A stretch of 64,000 nt of DNA from Hymenobacter coccineus (GTDB lineage Bacteria > Bacteroidota > Bacteroidia > Cytophagales > Hymenobacteraceae): contig NZ_MDZA01000459.1 of assembly GCF_001816125.1 (NCBI RefSeq), forward strand, positions 1 through 64,000, read 5' to 3'. Below, one piece after another: positions 38,728 through 46,836 of the stretch. The notes under the pieces are model-generated. The model did not search any database. It was not told where the DNA came from and worked only from the letters and a program-made list of their open reading frames with translations. The translations under genes and the position numbers were made by a program. Within the stretch, counting starts at the first letter, position 1. Each line of letters opens with the position of its first letter.

Positions 38728-39936
38728 CTACAGCGGCCAAGCCGGCCACACGGTGCCAGGAGCAAATTCCGTCAGCTCCGCCGGCAGCTCCAGAAACGCA
38801 TCGGCCCCGAGCAGGCCGGCCAAGTCGCCTGAGCCGCCCACGACCACTGGCGTGGCGCGGCGCACGCCCTGCGCATCCACGGCAATTTGCACGGGCAGCA
38901 GGTGCGTCAGCGCGGGTCGGAATTGCGCCGCGGCCGTGAGCGCAGCTGGGGTGGGCTCTGGGGCCCCGGCGGCCGGCTGTTGGAGGGCTAGCAGCCACGG
39001 ACGCGCGTAGCGGGCGGCCGTCAGCAGCGTCGACACTGGGTTGCCGGGCAGGCCGAATACCACGGGGCCCCCGTCGGCCCGGGCCCCAAACCACATGGGC
39101 TTGCCGGGGCGCTGGTTCACTTCGTGGAAAATTTCCACCACGCCCAACTCGCGCAGCAGCCCGGGCAGGTGGTCGGCGCGGCCCTTGCTCACGGCCCCGC
39201 TCAGCACCACGGCGTCGAAGCCGGCGGCGAGGATATTCGTGAGGCCCTGGCGCAGCGTGGGCAGGTCGTCGGGGAGGTGAAACAGGTGCACATCAGCCCC
39301 GGCGGGGGCCAGCAGGGCCTGCACGGCGTAGGCGTTGGAGCGCCGAATCTGGTGAGGCAGGGGCGTGGCGGCCACGTCCACCAGCTCGTCGCCGGTGCTC
39401 ACCACCGCCACCCGGGCCAGGCGCGTCACGCGCACTTCGGCAGCGCCCACAGTGGCGGCCACGGCCAGCGCGGCAGGCGTGAGGCGAGTGCCTGCGGGCA
39501 GCAACAGGTCGCCGCGGCGGCGGTCGGTGGCTTGGGTGTGGATGTTCACGCCGGGCCGGGCGGCCGGTGGAATATTGATGGTAGCCTGCTGGTTATCAAT
39601 GGTGATATCCTCGTAGCGCACCACCGCGTCGGCCCCGGGGGGCAGCACGGCGCCGGTCATCACCTCCACGGCCACGCCCGGGCCAGGCAGCGGTAGCGCG
39701 GGGGCCCCGGCAAACTGCGCGTGCGCGATGGGAAACACCGTTTGGCCGCCGGCCCAGGCGGCGTAGGCCACGGCAATGCCGTCCATTGCCACCCGGTCGA
39801 AGGGCGGGAAGTCGCGGTCGGCGGCCAGGTCTTCGGCCAGGAGGCGGCCGGCGGCTTCGGGCAGGGGCAGGGTTTCGGAGGGCAGCGGGTGGGCGGTGGC
39901 CAGCACGCGGGCGTAGGCTTCGGCAACGGAAATCAT
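38728..39936 (-). CDS. moeA: Molybdopterin molybdenumtransferase MoeA
   Basis: A 402-residue enzyme that inserts molybdate into adenylated molybdopterin. The order of motifs is normal: ISVAEAYARVLA; LPLPEAAGRLLAEDLAADRDFPPFDRVAMDGIAV; VMTGAVLPPGADAVVRYED; VAVVSTGDELVD; VLSGAVSKGRADHLPGLLRELG; PGKPMWFG and FGLPGNPVSTLL. The C-terminal beta-barrel domain follows. It is divergent from moaC across a 190-bp spacer holding an inverted repeat, within a compact Moco locus. Confidence 0.95.
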   Translation of the reverse strand: MISVAEAYARVLATAHPLPSETLPLPEAAGRLLAEDLAADRDFPPFDRVAMDGIAVAYAAWAGGQTVFPIAHAQFAGAPALPLPGPGVAVEVMTGAVLPPGADAVVRYEDITIDNQQATINIPPAARPGVNIHTQATDRRRGDLLLPAGTRLTPAALAVAATVGAAEVRVTRLARVAVVSTGDELVDVAATPLPHQIRRSNAYAVQALLAPAGADVHLFHLPDDLPTLRQGLTNILAAGFDAVVLSGAVSKGRADHLPGLLRELGVVEIFHEVNQRPGKPMWFGARADGGPVVFGLPGNPVSTLLTAARYARPWLLALQQPAAGAPEPTPAALTAAAQFRPALTHLLPVQIAVDAQGVRRATPVVVGGSGDLAGLLGADAFLELPAELTEFAPGTVWPAWPL

Positions 39937-40126
39937 AGCTAGTTGTCTGTTGTTTGTTGTCGGTTGTTAGGCGACCAGCACGCAGGATGTGCTTGGCCCG
40001 CAAAGGTGGCCTGGTCGCACCTTTGCGGCCACCAACTGCCGAAGCAACGGGCGGAACGTATACGGTTCCACTGGCTCCCCGCCACTCTTGCCCTAACAAC
40101 TGACAATAAATAACTGACAACTAGCT
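39934..40126. repeat. Inverted repeat spanning the moeA-moaC divergent spacer
   Basis: ATAGCTAGTTGTCTGTTG at the moeA start and its near-complement CAATAAATAACTGACAACTAGCTAT at the moaC start form imperfect arms of about 37 bases, each touching a start codon. The central 120 bases have no repeat. Because both divergent genes are bracketed symmetrically, it could affect both leaders, or it may simply be a mobile palindrome. Confidence 0.65.
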
Positions 40127-40618
<492 letters not shown>

Positions 40619-40623
40619 TCCTC

Positions 40624-41817
40624 ATGGAAAACCAACCTGATAACGCCCCGAAACGTGCCAAGCACGCCGCCCTGGCCCGGCCCGACGTGGGCGAATTTGG
40701 CCGCCACGAGCTGGCCATCCTGGGGGCCCCGTGCAGCGACATCCAGGCCTTGGTGGCGCGGCTGCTGCCCCACCTGGCCCCGGCCCTGCGCGTGGCCTAC
40801 GTCGATGCCGACCACGCCGCCGACGACGCCGCCCTGGGGGCCCCCGCGCCCACTAAGCTGGTGCCAGCCGTTGGTGAAAGTGGCCTGTCGGCTGAGCTGG
40901 TAGATAAAATCACGTACCGCCAACTGAATACCGTCCGCGCCCTTGACAAATTCTCGCAGCCCGAACTGCTGGCCCACGAAAGCGTGGTGCTAGTGAACGG
41001 CAACCACTTCCGCGCCCGCCAGCAAGTCGTCATCGTCGACCCGCGCAAGCCGCTGGATAAGAAGCTCGACCGCCTCACCGACGTGCGCCTCGTGCTGCTG
41101 GCTGCCGGCCAAACCGAGCTGCCGCCAGTGCTGCTGGCGCACCTGGCGGGGGGGCCACTGCCGCCCGTGCTGCCCCTGGCCGATGCGGCCGGCATCGCTG
41201 TGTTCATCCAAAAATGGTACGCCGCCGCCGTGCCCATGCTGCGCGGCCTGGTGCTGGCTGGCGGCCGCAGCGAGCGGATGCGCACCGACAAAGGGGCCCT
41301 GCGCTACCACGGCGCCGCCGACCAGCGCCAGCACACCGCCGCGCTGCTGGGCGAGTTTTGCGCCGATGTGCGCGTGTCCGTCCGCCCCGACCAGGCCGAT
41401 GAACTGCCCGCCGGCCTCGTGCCGCTGCCCGATACCTTCGCCGGCCTGGGGCCACTGGGCGGCCTGCTAAGCGCCTTCCGCGCCGACCCCAACGCCGCCT
41501 GGTTGGTGCTGGCCTGCGACCTGCCGCTGCTCACCCGCACCACGCTGGAGTTTCTGGTGAATAACCGCCAGCCCGGCCGCTTTGCCACCGCCCTGCAAAG
41601 CCCCTGGAACGACTTCCCCGAGCCGCTCGTCACCATCTGGGAACCCAGGGCCTACGGCGAGTTGCTGCGCTTCCTCAGCCTCGGCTACTCGTGCCCGCGC
41701 AAGGCCCTCATCAACTCCGATACCGCCGTGCTGGCCCCACCAGTACCCGATGAATTGCGCAACGTGAACACCCCTGAGGAGCGCGCCGAAGTGGAAACAG
41801 TGCTGAGGGGAAATTAA
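40624..41817 (+). CDS. mobA: MobA-type molybdenum cofactor guanylyltransferase with N-terminal MobB-like domain
   Basis: A 397-residue two-part protein. Residues about 206-397 are a MobA nucleotidyltransferase (RGLVLAGGRSERMRTDKGAL, LPDTFAGLGPLGGLLSAF, WLVLACDLPLL, LINSDT, NVNTPEE) that attaches GMP to Mo-molybdopterin. Residues about 28-200 resemble MobB: ELAILGAPCSDIQALVARLLPHLAPALRVAYVDADH at the P-loop position, then VVLVNGNHF, VVIVDPRKPLDKKLDRL, and LPLADAAGIAVFIQKWY. The P-loop is not intact: GAPCSDIQAL replaces GxxGxGKT/S, so GTP binding there is doubtful. The likely user of the MGD cofactor is the FdhF/YdeP protein at 57.5 kb. Confidence 0.85.
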   Translation: MENQPDNAPKRAKHAALARPDVGEFGRHELAILGAPCSDIQALVARLLPHLAPALRVAYVDADHAADDAALGAPAPTKLVPAVGESGLSAELVDKITYRQLNTVRALDKFSQPELLAHESVVLVNGNHFRARQQVVIVDPRKPLDKKLDRLTDVRLVLLAAGQTELPPVLLAHLAGGPLPPVLPLADAAGIAVFIQKWYAAAVPMLRGLVLAGGRSERMRTDKGALRYHGAADQRQHTAALLGEFCADVRVSVRPDQADELPAGLVPLPDTFAGLGPLGGLLSAFRADPNAAWLVLACDLPLLTRTTLEFLVNNRQPGRFATALQSPWNDFPEPLVTIWEPRAYGELLRFLSLGYSCPRKALINSDTAVLAPPVPDELRNVNTPEERAEVETVLRGN

Positions 41818-41822
41818 GAAGA

Positions 41823-41876
41823 GTACCTAAAAAAGGCTGTGCAGAGCGTAGCTCCAGCACGGCCTTTTTTTAGGTC
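41823..41876. terminator. Bidirectional terminator between mobA and moaE
   Basis: CCTAAAAAAGGCTGTGC pairs with GCACGGCCTTTTTTAGG around a short loop, with A-rich and T-rich flanks on opposite arms. It serves the plus-strand mobA end at 41817 and the minus-strand moaE end at 41892. Confidence 0.88.
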
Positions 41877-41891
41877 CAAATCAACGGGGCC

Positions 41892-42314
41892 CTACGGATG
41901 CGCCGCCACCCACTCGGTGCCGTCCTCGTATTCCTCGCGCTTCCAGATGGTTACGACCTGCTTGAGCGTATCGATGATGAACTGGCAGGCGGCGAAGCTC
42001 TCAGCCCGGTGGGGCGTGGCCACGGCCACTACCACGGCCACGTCGCCGAGGTTCAGGGTGCCTTTGCGGTGCACCACGGCTACTTCTTGCAGCATGGGCC
42101 ACTTTTCGTAAGCTTGGGCTACCACGTGGCCCAGCTGCGTGAGGGCCATGCTGTCGTACGACTCGTAGTGCAGGCGGCGCACCCGGCGGCCCCCGCTCTG
42201 GTTGCGCACCGTGCCGATGAAAGAATTGACGGCCCCCGCGGCGTCGGTTTGCACGGCGGCCAGGGCCGCGGCCACGTCGATGGGTTGGTCGGTAATGGAA
42301 AGGTGGGGCGTCAT
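41892..42314 (-). CDS. moaE: Molybdopterin synthase catalytic subunit MoaE
   Basis: A 140-residue protein that, with MoaD thiocarboxylate, converts cPMP to molybdopterin. Seen: ISITDQPIDVA-like start (HLSITDQPIDVAAALAAV), GAVNSFIGTVRNQSGGRRVRRLHYESYDSMA, VAVVHRKGTLNLGDVAVVVAVATPHRAESFAACQFIIDTLKQVVTIWKREEYEDG. The KxxWK-type C-terminal lysine segment is present. The gene lies about 95 bases downstream of moaD on the same strand. Confidence 0.95.
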   Translation of the reverse strand: MTPHLSITDQPIDVAAALAAVQTDAAGAVNSFIGTVRNQSGGRRVRRLHYESYDSMALTQLGHVVAQAYEKWPMLQEVAVVHRKGTLNLGDVAVVVAVATPHRAESFAACQFIIDTLKQVVTIWKREEYEDGTEWVAAHP

Positions 42315-42405
42315 TTTTTAGTTGTCAGTTAACAGTGGGTAGTTAACGGGTTGGATAAAAACGATTCAATCACTGTTAACTGCTCACTGTTAACTGATAA
42401 CTGAA
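42315..42405. repeat. Intergenic imperfect inverted repeat (TTGTCAGTT type)
   Basis: TTTAGTTGTCAGTTAACAGTG on the left and CACTGTTAACTGATAACTGAAA on the right, with a second AACTGCTCACTG unit between, form an imperfect palindrome filling the moaD-moaE spacer. Confidence 0.65.
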
Positions 42406-42408
42406 ACA

Positions 42409-42651
42409 CTACCCGCCAGCCACGGGCGGAATCAGTGCGATTTCGTCGTTGGGGCCCAGGGCTTGGTCGGCGGGGGCGTACTCGTTATTCACAGCTACGG
42501 CGCAGCTGCGTAGCTGGCCCAAGGCCGGGTAGTGGGCCCGCATGTGGTCGAGCAGGGCCCCCACGGTGGCGGGGGCGGGGGTGGGCATCTCCAGCGTGGG
42601 CTGGCCCACGATGTCGCGGGTGATGCCGAAGAGAGCGATTTTCAGGGCCAT
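42409..42651 (-). CDS. moaD: Molybdopterin synthase sulfur carrier subunit MoaD
   Basis: An 80-residue beta-grasp protein: MALKIALFGITRDIVGQPTLEMP, CAVAVNNEYAPADQALGPNDEIALIPPVAGG. The C-terminal Gly-Gly is activated and thiolated to serve MoaE. It resembles ThiS in role; with no moeB nearby, the ThiF/rhodanese protein of the thi operon is a candidate activator. It is divergent from moaA with a 136-bp spacer. Confidence 0.95.
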   Translation of the reverse strand: MALKIALFGITRDIVGQPTLEMPTPAPATVGALLDHMRAHYPALGQLRSCAVAVNNEYAPADQALGPNDEIALIPPVAGG

Positions 42652-42787
42652 AATTTTTGGTAAATTTACCCCAGGTGGAAACGCCCGCCGGGGCCATTGG
42701 TGTTACGCCCCTGAACACCGGCGGCCGATTAGAGGTTTAGCTGAACCCGCCCGCTTTACGTACGACCGGGCAAAACTGGGACTGAAT

Positions 42788-43828
42788 ATGCTGACTTCTG
42801 CGCTTTTGCCGGCCACCGCCACGCCGGCCACTACTCTTATCGACCAGCACGGCCGGCCGCTGGAGTACGTGCGCCTGGCCGTAACGGACCGCTGTAACCT
42901 GCGTTGCTTCTACTGCATGCCCGAGCAAGGCATCCAGTACATGCCCAAGCACGAGCTACTTAGCTACGAGGAAATGCTGCGCTTGGTGGGCCTGTTGGCC
43001 GGCCTGGGCGTGCGCAAAGTGCGCCTCACTGGTGGCGAGCCCTTTGTGCGGCGCGACTTGGTGCCTTTCATGGAGCGCCTGGCCGCTCTACCGGGCATCG
43101 ACGACCTCAGCCTGACCACCAACGGCGTGCTGACCGCCCCCCATGTGCCGGCCCTGGCCCGCATGGGCGTCAAAGCTGTGAACCTGAGCCTGGATACGCT
43201 CGACCGGCAACGGTTTTTTGAGATTACCCGGCGCGACGAGTTGCCGCGGGTGATGGAAACCTTCCACGCGCTGCTGGAAGCCGGAATTCAGGTGAAAATC
43301 AACGCTGTGGTGATGGACGGGCGCAACATTGAGGACCTCGTGCCGCTGGCCGACCTCAGCCGCGACCTGCCCGTGGACGTGCGCTTCATCGAGGAAATGC
43401 CCTTCAACGGCGGCAGCCACGTGGCCACGCCGGCCTCGCTGCCCTGGCACCACGGCCGCATCCGCCAGCACCTGGAGGCCCATTTTGGGGCCCTCACGCC
43501 GGTAGCTACGGGCGCCGGCGCCACGGCGTCGGAGTACCGCATTGCTGGGCACCGGGGCACGGTGGGCATCATTGCAGCGTACTCGCGCACCTTCTGCGGC
43601 ACCTGCAACCGCCTGCGCCTCACGGCCGAAGGCGGCATCAAAACCTGCCTCTACGACCAGGGCGTGCTTGATGTACGGGCCCTGCTGCGTGGCGGCGCCA
43701 CGGATGCCGACGTGGTGGGGGCCCTGGCCAACGCCTTCCGCTACCGCGCCGCCAACGGTTTCGAAGCTGAAAGCCAGCGCCCGCTGCACCAGCTCAACTT
43801 CGAGAGCATGGCCACCATCGGCGGCTAG
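42788..43828 (+). CDS. moaA: GTP 3',8-cyclase MoaA
   Basis: A 346-residue radical-SAM enzyme starting Moco synthesis from GTP. The N-terminal cluster is DRCNLRCFYCMPEQG (C-x3-C-x2-C), and KVRLTGGEPFVRRDL follows. The C-terminal cluster lies in FCGTCNRLRLTAEGGIKTCLY. The chain ends in Gly-Gly (ATIGG), as required for activity in known MoaA. The open frame extends upstream to 42542, but the ATG at 42788 gives the family N-terminus and leaves a normal divergent spacer. Confidence 0.96.
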   Translation: MLTSALLPATATPATTLIDQHGRPLEYVRLAVTDRCNLRCFYCMPEQGIQYMPKHELLSYEEMLRLVGLLAGLGVRKVRLTGGEPFVRRDLVPFMERLAALPGIDDLSLTTNGVLTAPHVPALARMGVKAVNLSLDTLDRQRFFEITRRDELPRVMETFHALLEAGIQVKINAVVMDGRNIEDLVPLADLSRDLPVDVRFIEEMPFNGGSHVATPASLPWHHGRIRQHLEAHFGALTPVATGAGATASEYRIAGHRGTVGIIAAYSRTFCGTCNRLRLTAEGGIKTCLYDQGVLDVRALLRGGATDADVVGALANAFRYRAANGFEAESQRPLHQLNFESMATIGG

Positions 43829-43833
43829 GACGT

Positions 43834-43959
43834 CCGGGCTGCCGGCTTTTGCCGGCTGCCCGGTAATCGCTGCACCGTTGCAGAACCTTTGAGGGCGCTT
43901 TTTATCGTTCGTACTGACGCAACGATTAGCGGGCAGCCGGCGAAAATCCAGCAGCCCAC
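43834..43959. repeat. REP-like palindrome pair, copy 3 (after moaA)
   Basis: Left unit CCGGGCTGCCGGCTTTTGCC then GGCTGCCCGGTAATC (43834-43868), right inverted unit CGATTAGCGGGCAGCCGGCG then AAAATCCAGCAGCCC (43923-43959). Same family and spacing as at 34476 and 38585. Confidence 0.8.
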
Positions 43960-43985
43960 CCCGGCCTCATTCGGGCAGTGGGGCC

Positions 43986-44369
43986 CTACTCCACCAGTTG
44001 CGCGTGCAGCTGGGCCAGGGTTTCGGCGGCGTTGGCGCACAGGCCGGGGTGCACAGGCGAGGTTTGCACCACGGTGCTGCGGGTGGCGGTGAGCCAGCGA
44101 AACCGCTCGGCAATGGCGAGCTGGCCAATAGGGCCCCCGGTGGCGCGCCCCTGGCAAATGCGCTCGAAAGCGTGCAGGCGCGCCGCCAGTTCCTCCAGAT
44201 CCAGAGCGGCCGAGAAGGCGCGCAAGCGGGCTTCGGGCAGCGCAAACCTAGTTTGTAAGAAGCCCTGGGCCCGGCAGTACACAACCACGCCCACGTTGAG
44301 AAATTCCTCCCGCTCCACGCGCGGCACGACGCGCAGCACGGCGTACTCAAATAAGTCCTTGGCGGGCAT
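43986..44369 (-). CDS. DUF3037-family protein
   Basis: A 127-residue protein: MPAKDLFEYAVLRVVPRVEREEFLNVGVVVYCRAQGFLQ, ICQGRATGGPIGQLAIAERFRWLTATRSTVVQTSPVHPGLC, ending ETLAQLHAQLVE. The Y.VLR.VPRVEREEF.NVGV..... pattern and the RFRWLT..RST..Q.S..H.GLC segment identify DUF3037. Function is unknown. Its start overlaps the end of the HipA-like kinase gene by 23 bases, indicating translational coupling, and the two families are commonly neighbours. The open frame extends upstream into the kinase gene, but the ATG at 44369 matches family starts. Confidence 0.85.
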   Translation of the reverse strand: MPAKDLFEYAVLRVVPRVEREEFLNVGVVVYCRAQGFLQTRFALPEARLRAFSAALDLEELAARLHAFERICQGRATGGPIGQLAIAERFRWLTATRSTVVQTSPVHPGLCANAAETLAQLHAQLVE

Positions 44370-45141
44370 CGTCGGCTTCCTGAACAAAGGTGGGGGAGGC
44401 CGCCAGGCGGCTTTCGAGGAAGCGCACATAGCCGGCGCGCTGGGCTGCGGGCGGGGCGTCGTCCGTTAGCCACTCATCGGGCACCAGGGCCACCACGGCC
44501 CGGATTACCTCGGGCGTGAGGCGGACGTGGCCTTCGGCGTCGGCCGCGGCCAGCTCGGTGGCTTGGGGCAGCAGCACGTGGGTTTTGATTTGGGGGAAGG
44601 GGCGCTGGCCGCCGGGGCGCTCGGCCCAGTCGGGGCTGGTGTGGTGCACGTAGAGGGCCGCGCCGTGGTCAATTAGCCACAACTCCTTGTGCCAGAGCAG
44701 CAAGTTGGTGTTGCGCACGGTGCGGTCCACGTTCAGCGTCAGGCAATCGAGCCACACCACCAGCGAGGCCAGCTGGGGCCCCACGGGAGCCAGCAGGGGG
44801 TCGTAGGTGCTGGCTCCCGACAGGAAGTGCAGGGCCAGGTTGCGGCCGGTGCTGGCCCGCAGCAGGTCCTGGATTTCCTCGTCGGGCTCGGTGCGGCCGA
44901 AGGCTTCGTCGAGTTGGCAAAACACCAGCTCCGGCATCCGCAGGCCCAGGGTCCGGGCCAGCTCGCCCACAATCAGCTCGGCCACCAGCGCCTTCAAGCC
45001 CTGCCCCGCGCCCCGGAATTTCAGTACGTACAAAAAACCGTCGTCGGCTTCCACCAGCGCGGGCAGCGAGCCGCCCTCGCGCAGCGGCGTCACGTAGCGC
45101 GTCACGTGCACGGTGCGGAGTTCTAAAGGAAGGTTGGGCAT
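44347..45141 (-). CDS. HipA-like kinase-fold protein
   Basis: A 264-residue protein of the compact HipA-like group. The ATP-grasping strand is FLYVLKFRGAGQGLKALVAELIVGELARTLGL. The catalytic region is LNVDRTVRNTNLLLWHKELWLIDHGAAL, carrying the Asp...Asn...IDHG pattern of HipA/PI4K-like kinases. It is shorter than HipA toxins and lacks the HipA N-terminal subdomain. No HipB-like DNA-binding partner is adjacent; DUF3037 takes that place. The open frame runs to 45300, but the ATG at 45141 removes a low-complexity, Pro-rich extension. A role as Ser/Thr kinase on an unknown substrate is plausible, not shown. Confidence 0.8.
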   Translation of the reverse strand: MPNLPLELRTVHVTRYVTPLREGGSLPALVEADDGFLYVLKFRGAGQGLKALVAELIVGELARTLGLRMPELVFCQLDEAFGRTEPDEEIQDLLRASTGRNLALHFLSGASTYDPLLAPVGPQLASLVVWLDCLTLNVDRTVRNTNLLLWHKELWLIDHGAALYVHHTSPDWAERPGGQRPFPQIKTHVLLPQATELAAADAEGHVRLTPEVIRAVVALVPDEWLTDDAPPAAQRAGYVRFLESRLAASPTFVQEADDARQGLI

Positions 45142-45474
45142 AAACGCAAAGGGAAAACGGGGCTGCAAAGGACGCACAGATTGCCAGTTTTTGCGGGGTG
45201 CCGCGCTGCTTGGGGCCCCGGGTATCGGCGGTAGCTTGGGGGCCCCAGGCGGCGGCTGTGCCAAGTGGCCGGAGCGGCTGGGCCGGGCGCTGACCGCCAC
45301 CTTAACTTGCGTCGCCGGAGCTCCAGCGGATGGCTTACAGCAGGCGCTTGCCCAAAAAACAATGGTTTGCGCTCGGCGGAAGCATAACCCTGGCGGTTAT
45401 TTGAAGTTAGATGAGATTGGTTTTTAATGTACCTAGGGCCCGGTAGGGCCCCGGGCACCAGCGGCAGACAGTGT
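45142..45474. other. Spacer between the HipA-like gene and the MFS gene
   Basis: About 330 bases separating divergent genes. It contains GGGGCCCCGGG-type GC-rich tracts and an AT-rich stretch around 45400-45430 that may hold the MFS promoter. No gene, RNA or clear palindrome was seen. Confidence 0.4.
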
Positions 45475-46662
45475 ATGATAGCCTTGGATTCTTCGGTTTT
45501 AGCGGCGGCGGCGGGGTCGCGCAAAAAGCACCGGGCAGCGGTGGGGGCCCTGTTTTTTCTACTGGGGCTATGCTTCGCCACCTGGGCGTCGCGCATCCCC
45601 AGCATTCAGCAGCGCATGGGCGTGAGCGACGGGCAGCTGGGGCTGGTGCTGTTTGCCATTCCGGCGGGGCAGCTGCTGAGCCTACCGCTGGCGGGGTGGC
45701 TGGTGGCCAAGCGCGGCAGCCGGCAAGTGGTGCTGGCGGGCGTGCTGATTTACGCCGGGGCCCTGGTGGCGCTGGGCTGGGCCGCCAACCTCTACCACCT
45801 GGTGCCGCTGCTGATGCTGTTCGGGGTGGGTAGCAACCTGACCAATATTGCGGTTAATACTCAGGCCGTCAACGTGGAACGGCTCTACACCAACCCCATC
45901 ATGGCTTCGTTCCACGGGCTTTGGAGCCTGGCAGGGTTTGCCGGCGCGGCCATCGGCACGGTGATGATCGGGGCCGGGGTGCTGCCGGGCTACCACTTCC
46001 TGCTCATCGCGCTGCTCATTGCCGCTGGCCTGGCCGCCAGCGCCAGCAGCGTGGTGCGCCACGACAGCGGCGTGGACCCCAACCAGCCGGCTTTCGTGCG
46101 GCCCGACGGACACCTGCTGGGCCTGGGGGCTATTGCCTTTTGCGCCCTCATTTGCGAAGGCGCCATGTTCGACTGGAGCGGCGTGTACTTCAAAAAGGTG
46201 CTGCTCGTGGACCGCAACTGGGTGGGCGCGGGCTACACGGCCTTCATGAGCACCATGGCCCTGGGCCGCTTCGGGGCCGATGGGCTGGCGGCGCGGCTGG
46301 GGGCCCGGCGCGTCATCCAAGGCAGCGGGCTGCTCACGGCCACGGGGCTGGCGCTGGCGGTGGCGTTTCCGGTGCTGCCGGTGGCGTTGCTGGGCTTCTT
46401 GCTGGTGGGCTTCGGCACGTCGTCGGTGGTGCCGTTGGTGTATAGCGCGGCGGGGCGCTCCACCACCATGTCGGCGGGCATGGCGCTGGCGGCGGTGTCC
46501 ACCATCGGGTTCGTGGGCTTTTTGCTGGGGCCCCCGGTCATTGGCCTCATCGCCGGGGCCACCAGCCTGCGCGTGTCGCTGGCCCTCATTGCCGTGATGG
46601 GCCTGTGCGTGTCGGCCGTGGCCAGCCGGGTGATGAAGGCGGAAGCGCGGGTGGGCGCGTGA
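45475..46662 (+). CDS. MFS transporter (YbjJ-like)
   Basis: A 395-residue major-facilitator protein with about 12 helices. It begins with a short basic N-terminus (SRKKHRAAVGALFFLLGLCFATWASRIPSIQQRMGVSDGQLGLVLFAIPAGQLLSLPLAGWLVAKRGSR). The ATWASRIP..... motif is typical of the YbjJ-like group often annotated only as MFS transporter. GLWSLAGFAGAAIG lies mid-protein. The substrate is unknown. The open frame extends 48 bases further, but the ATG at 45475 sits at the end of a GC-rich spacer and gives a family-like start. Confidence 0.82.
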   Translation: MIALDSSVLAAAAGSRKKHRAAVGALFFLLGLCFATWASRIPSIQQRMGVSDGQLGLVLFAIPAGQLLSLPLAGWLVAKRGSRQVVLAGVLIYAGALVALGWAANLYHLVPLLMLFGVGSNLTNIAVNTQAVNVERLYTNPIMASFHGLWSLAGFAGAAIGTVMIGAGVLPGYHFLLIALLIAAGLAASASSVVRHDSGVDPNQPAFVRPDGHLLGLGAIAFCALICEGAMFDWSGVYFKKVLLVDRNWVGAGYTAFMSTMALGRFGADGLAARLGARRVIQGSGLLTATGLALAVAFPVLPVALLGFLLVGFGTSSVVPLVYSAAGRSTTMSAGMALAAVSTIGFVGFLLGPPVIGLIAGATSLRVSLALIAVMGLCVSAVASRVMKAEARVGA

Positions 46663-46836
46663 GGCGACAAACAACTAGCAGCCAATTAGCTGAACTGTAT
46701 AATTCAGGCGCTATTAATCTTCCATTTTTTATATAAAAATAGCTAGATTAACTTTATGTTTTAGAAGAAGTGGAGGATATTCGTAGGCTGCTACGGCCGG
46801 ACTGGCCGTAGCAGTACCCATCCTTTCCCTTACTTT

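Noticed and set aside
42652-42787. Possible Moco riboswitch between moaD and moaA
   Set aside because: The spacer holds only a short GGTGTT/AACACC hairpin and no match to the known Moco RNA core could be made out.
45682-46674. 330-codon minus-strand frame opposite the MFS gene
   Set aside because: Low-complexity His/Gln/Arg-rich translation typical of an antisense frame of a hydrophobic protein.
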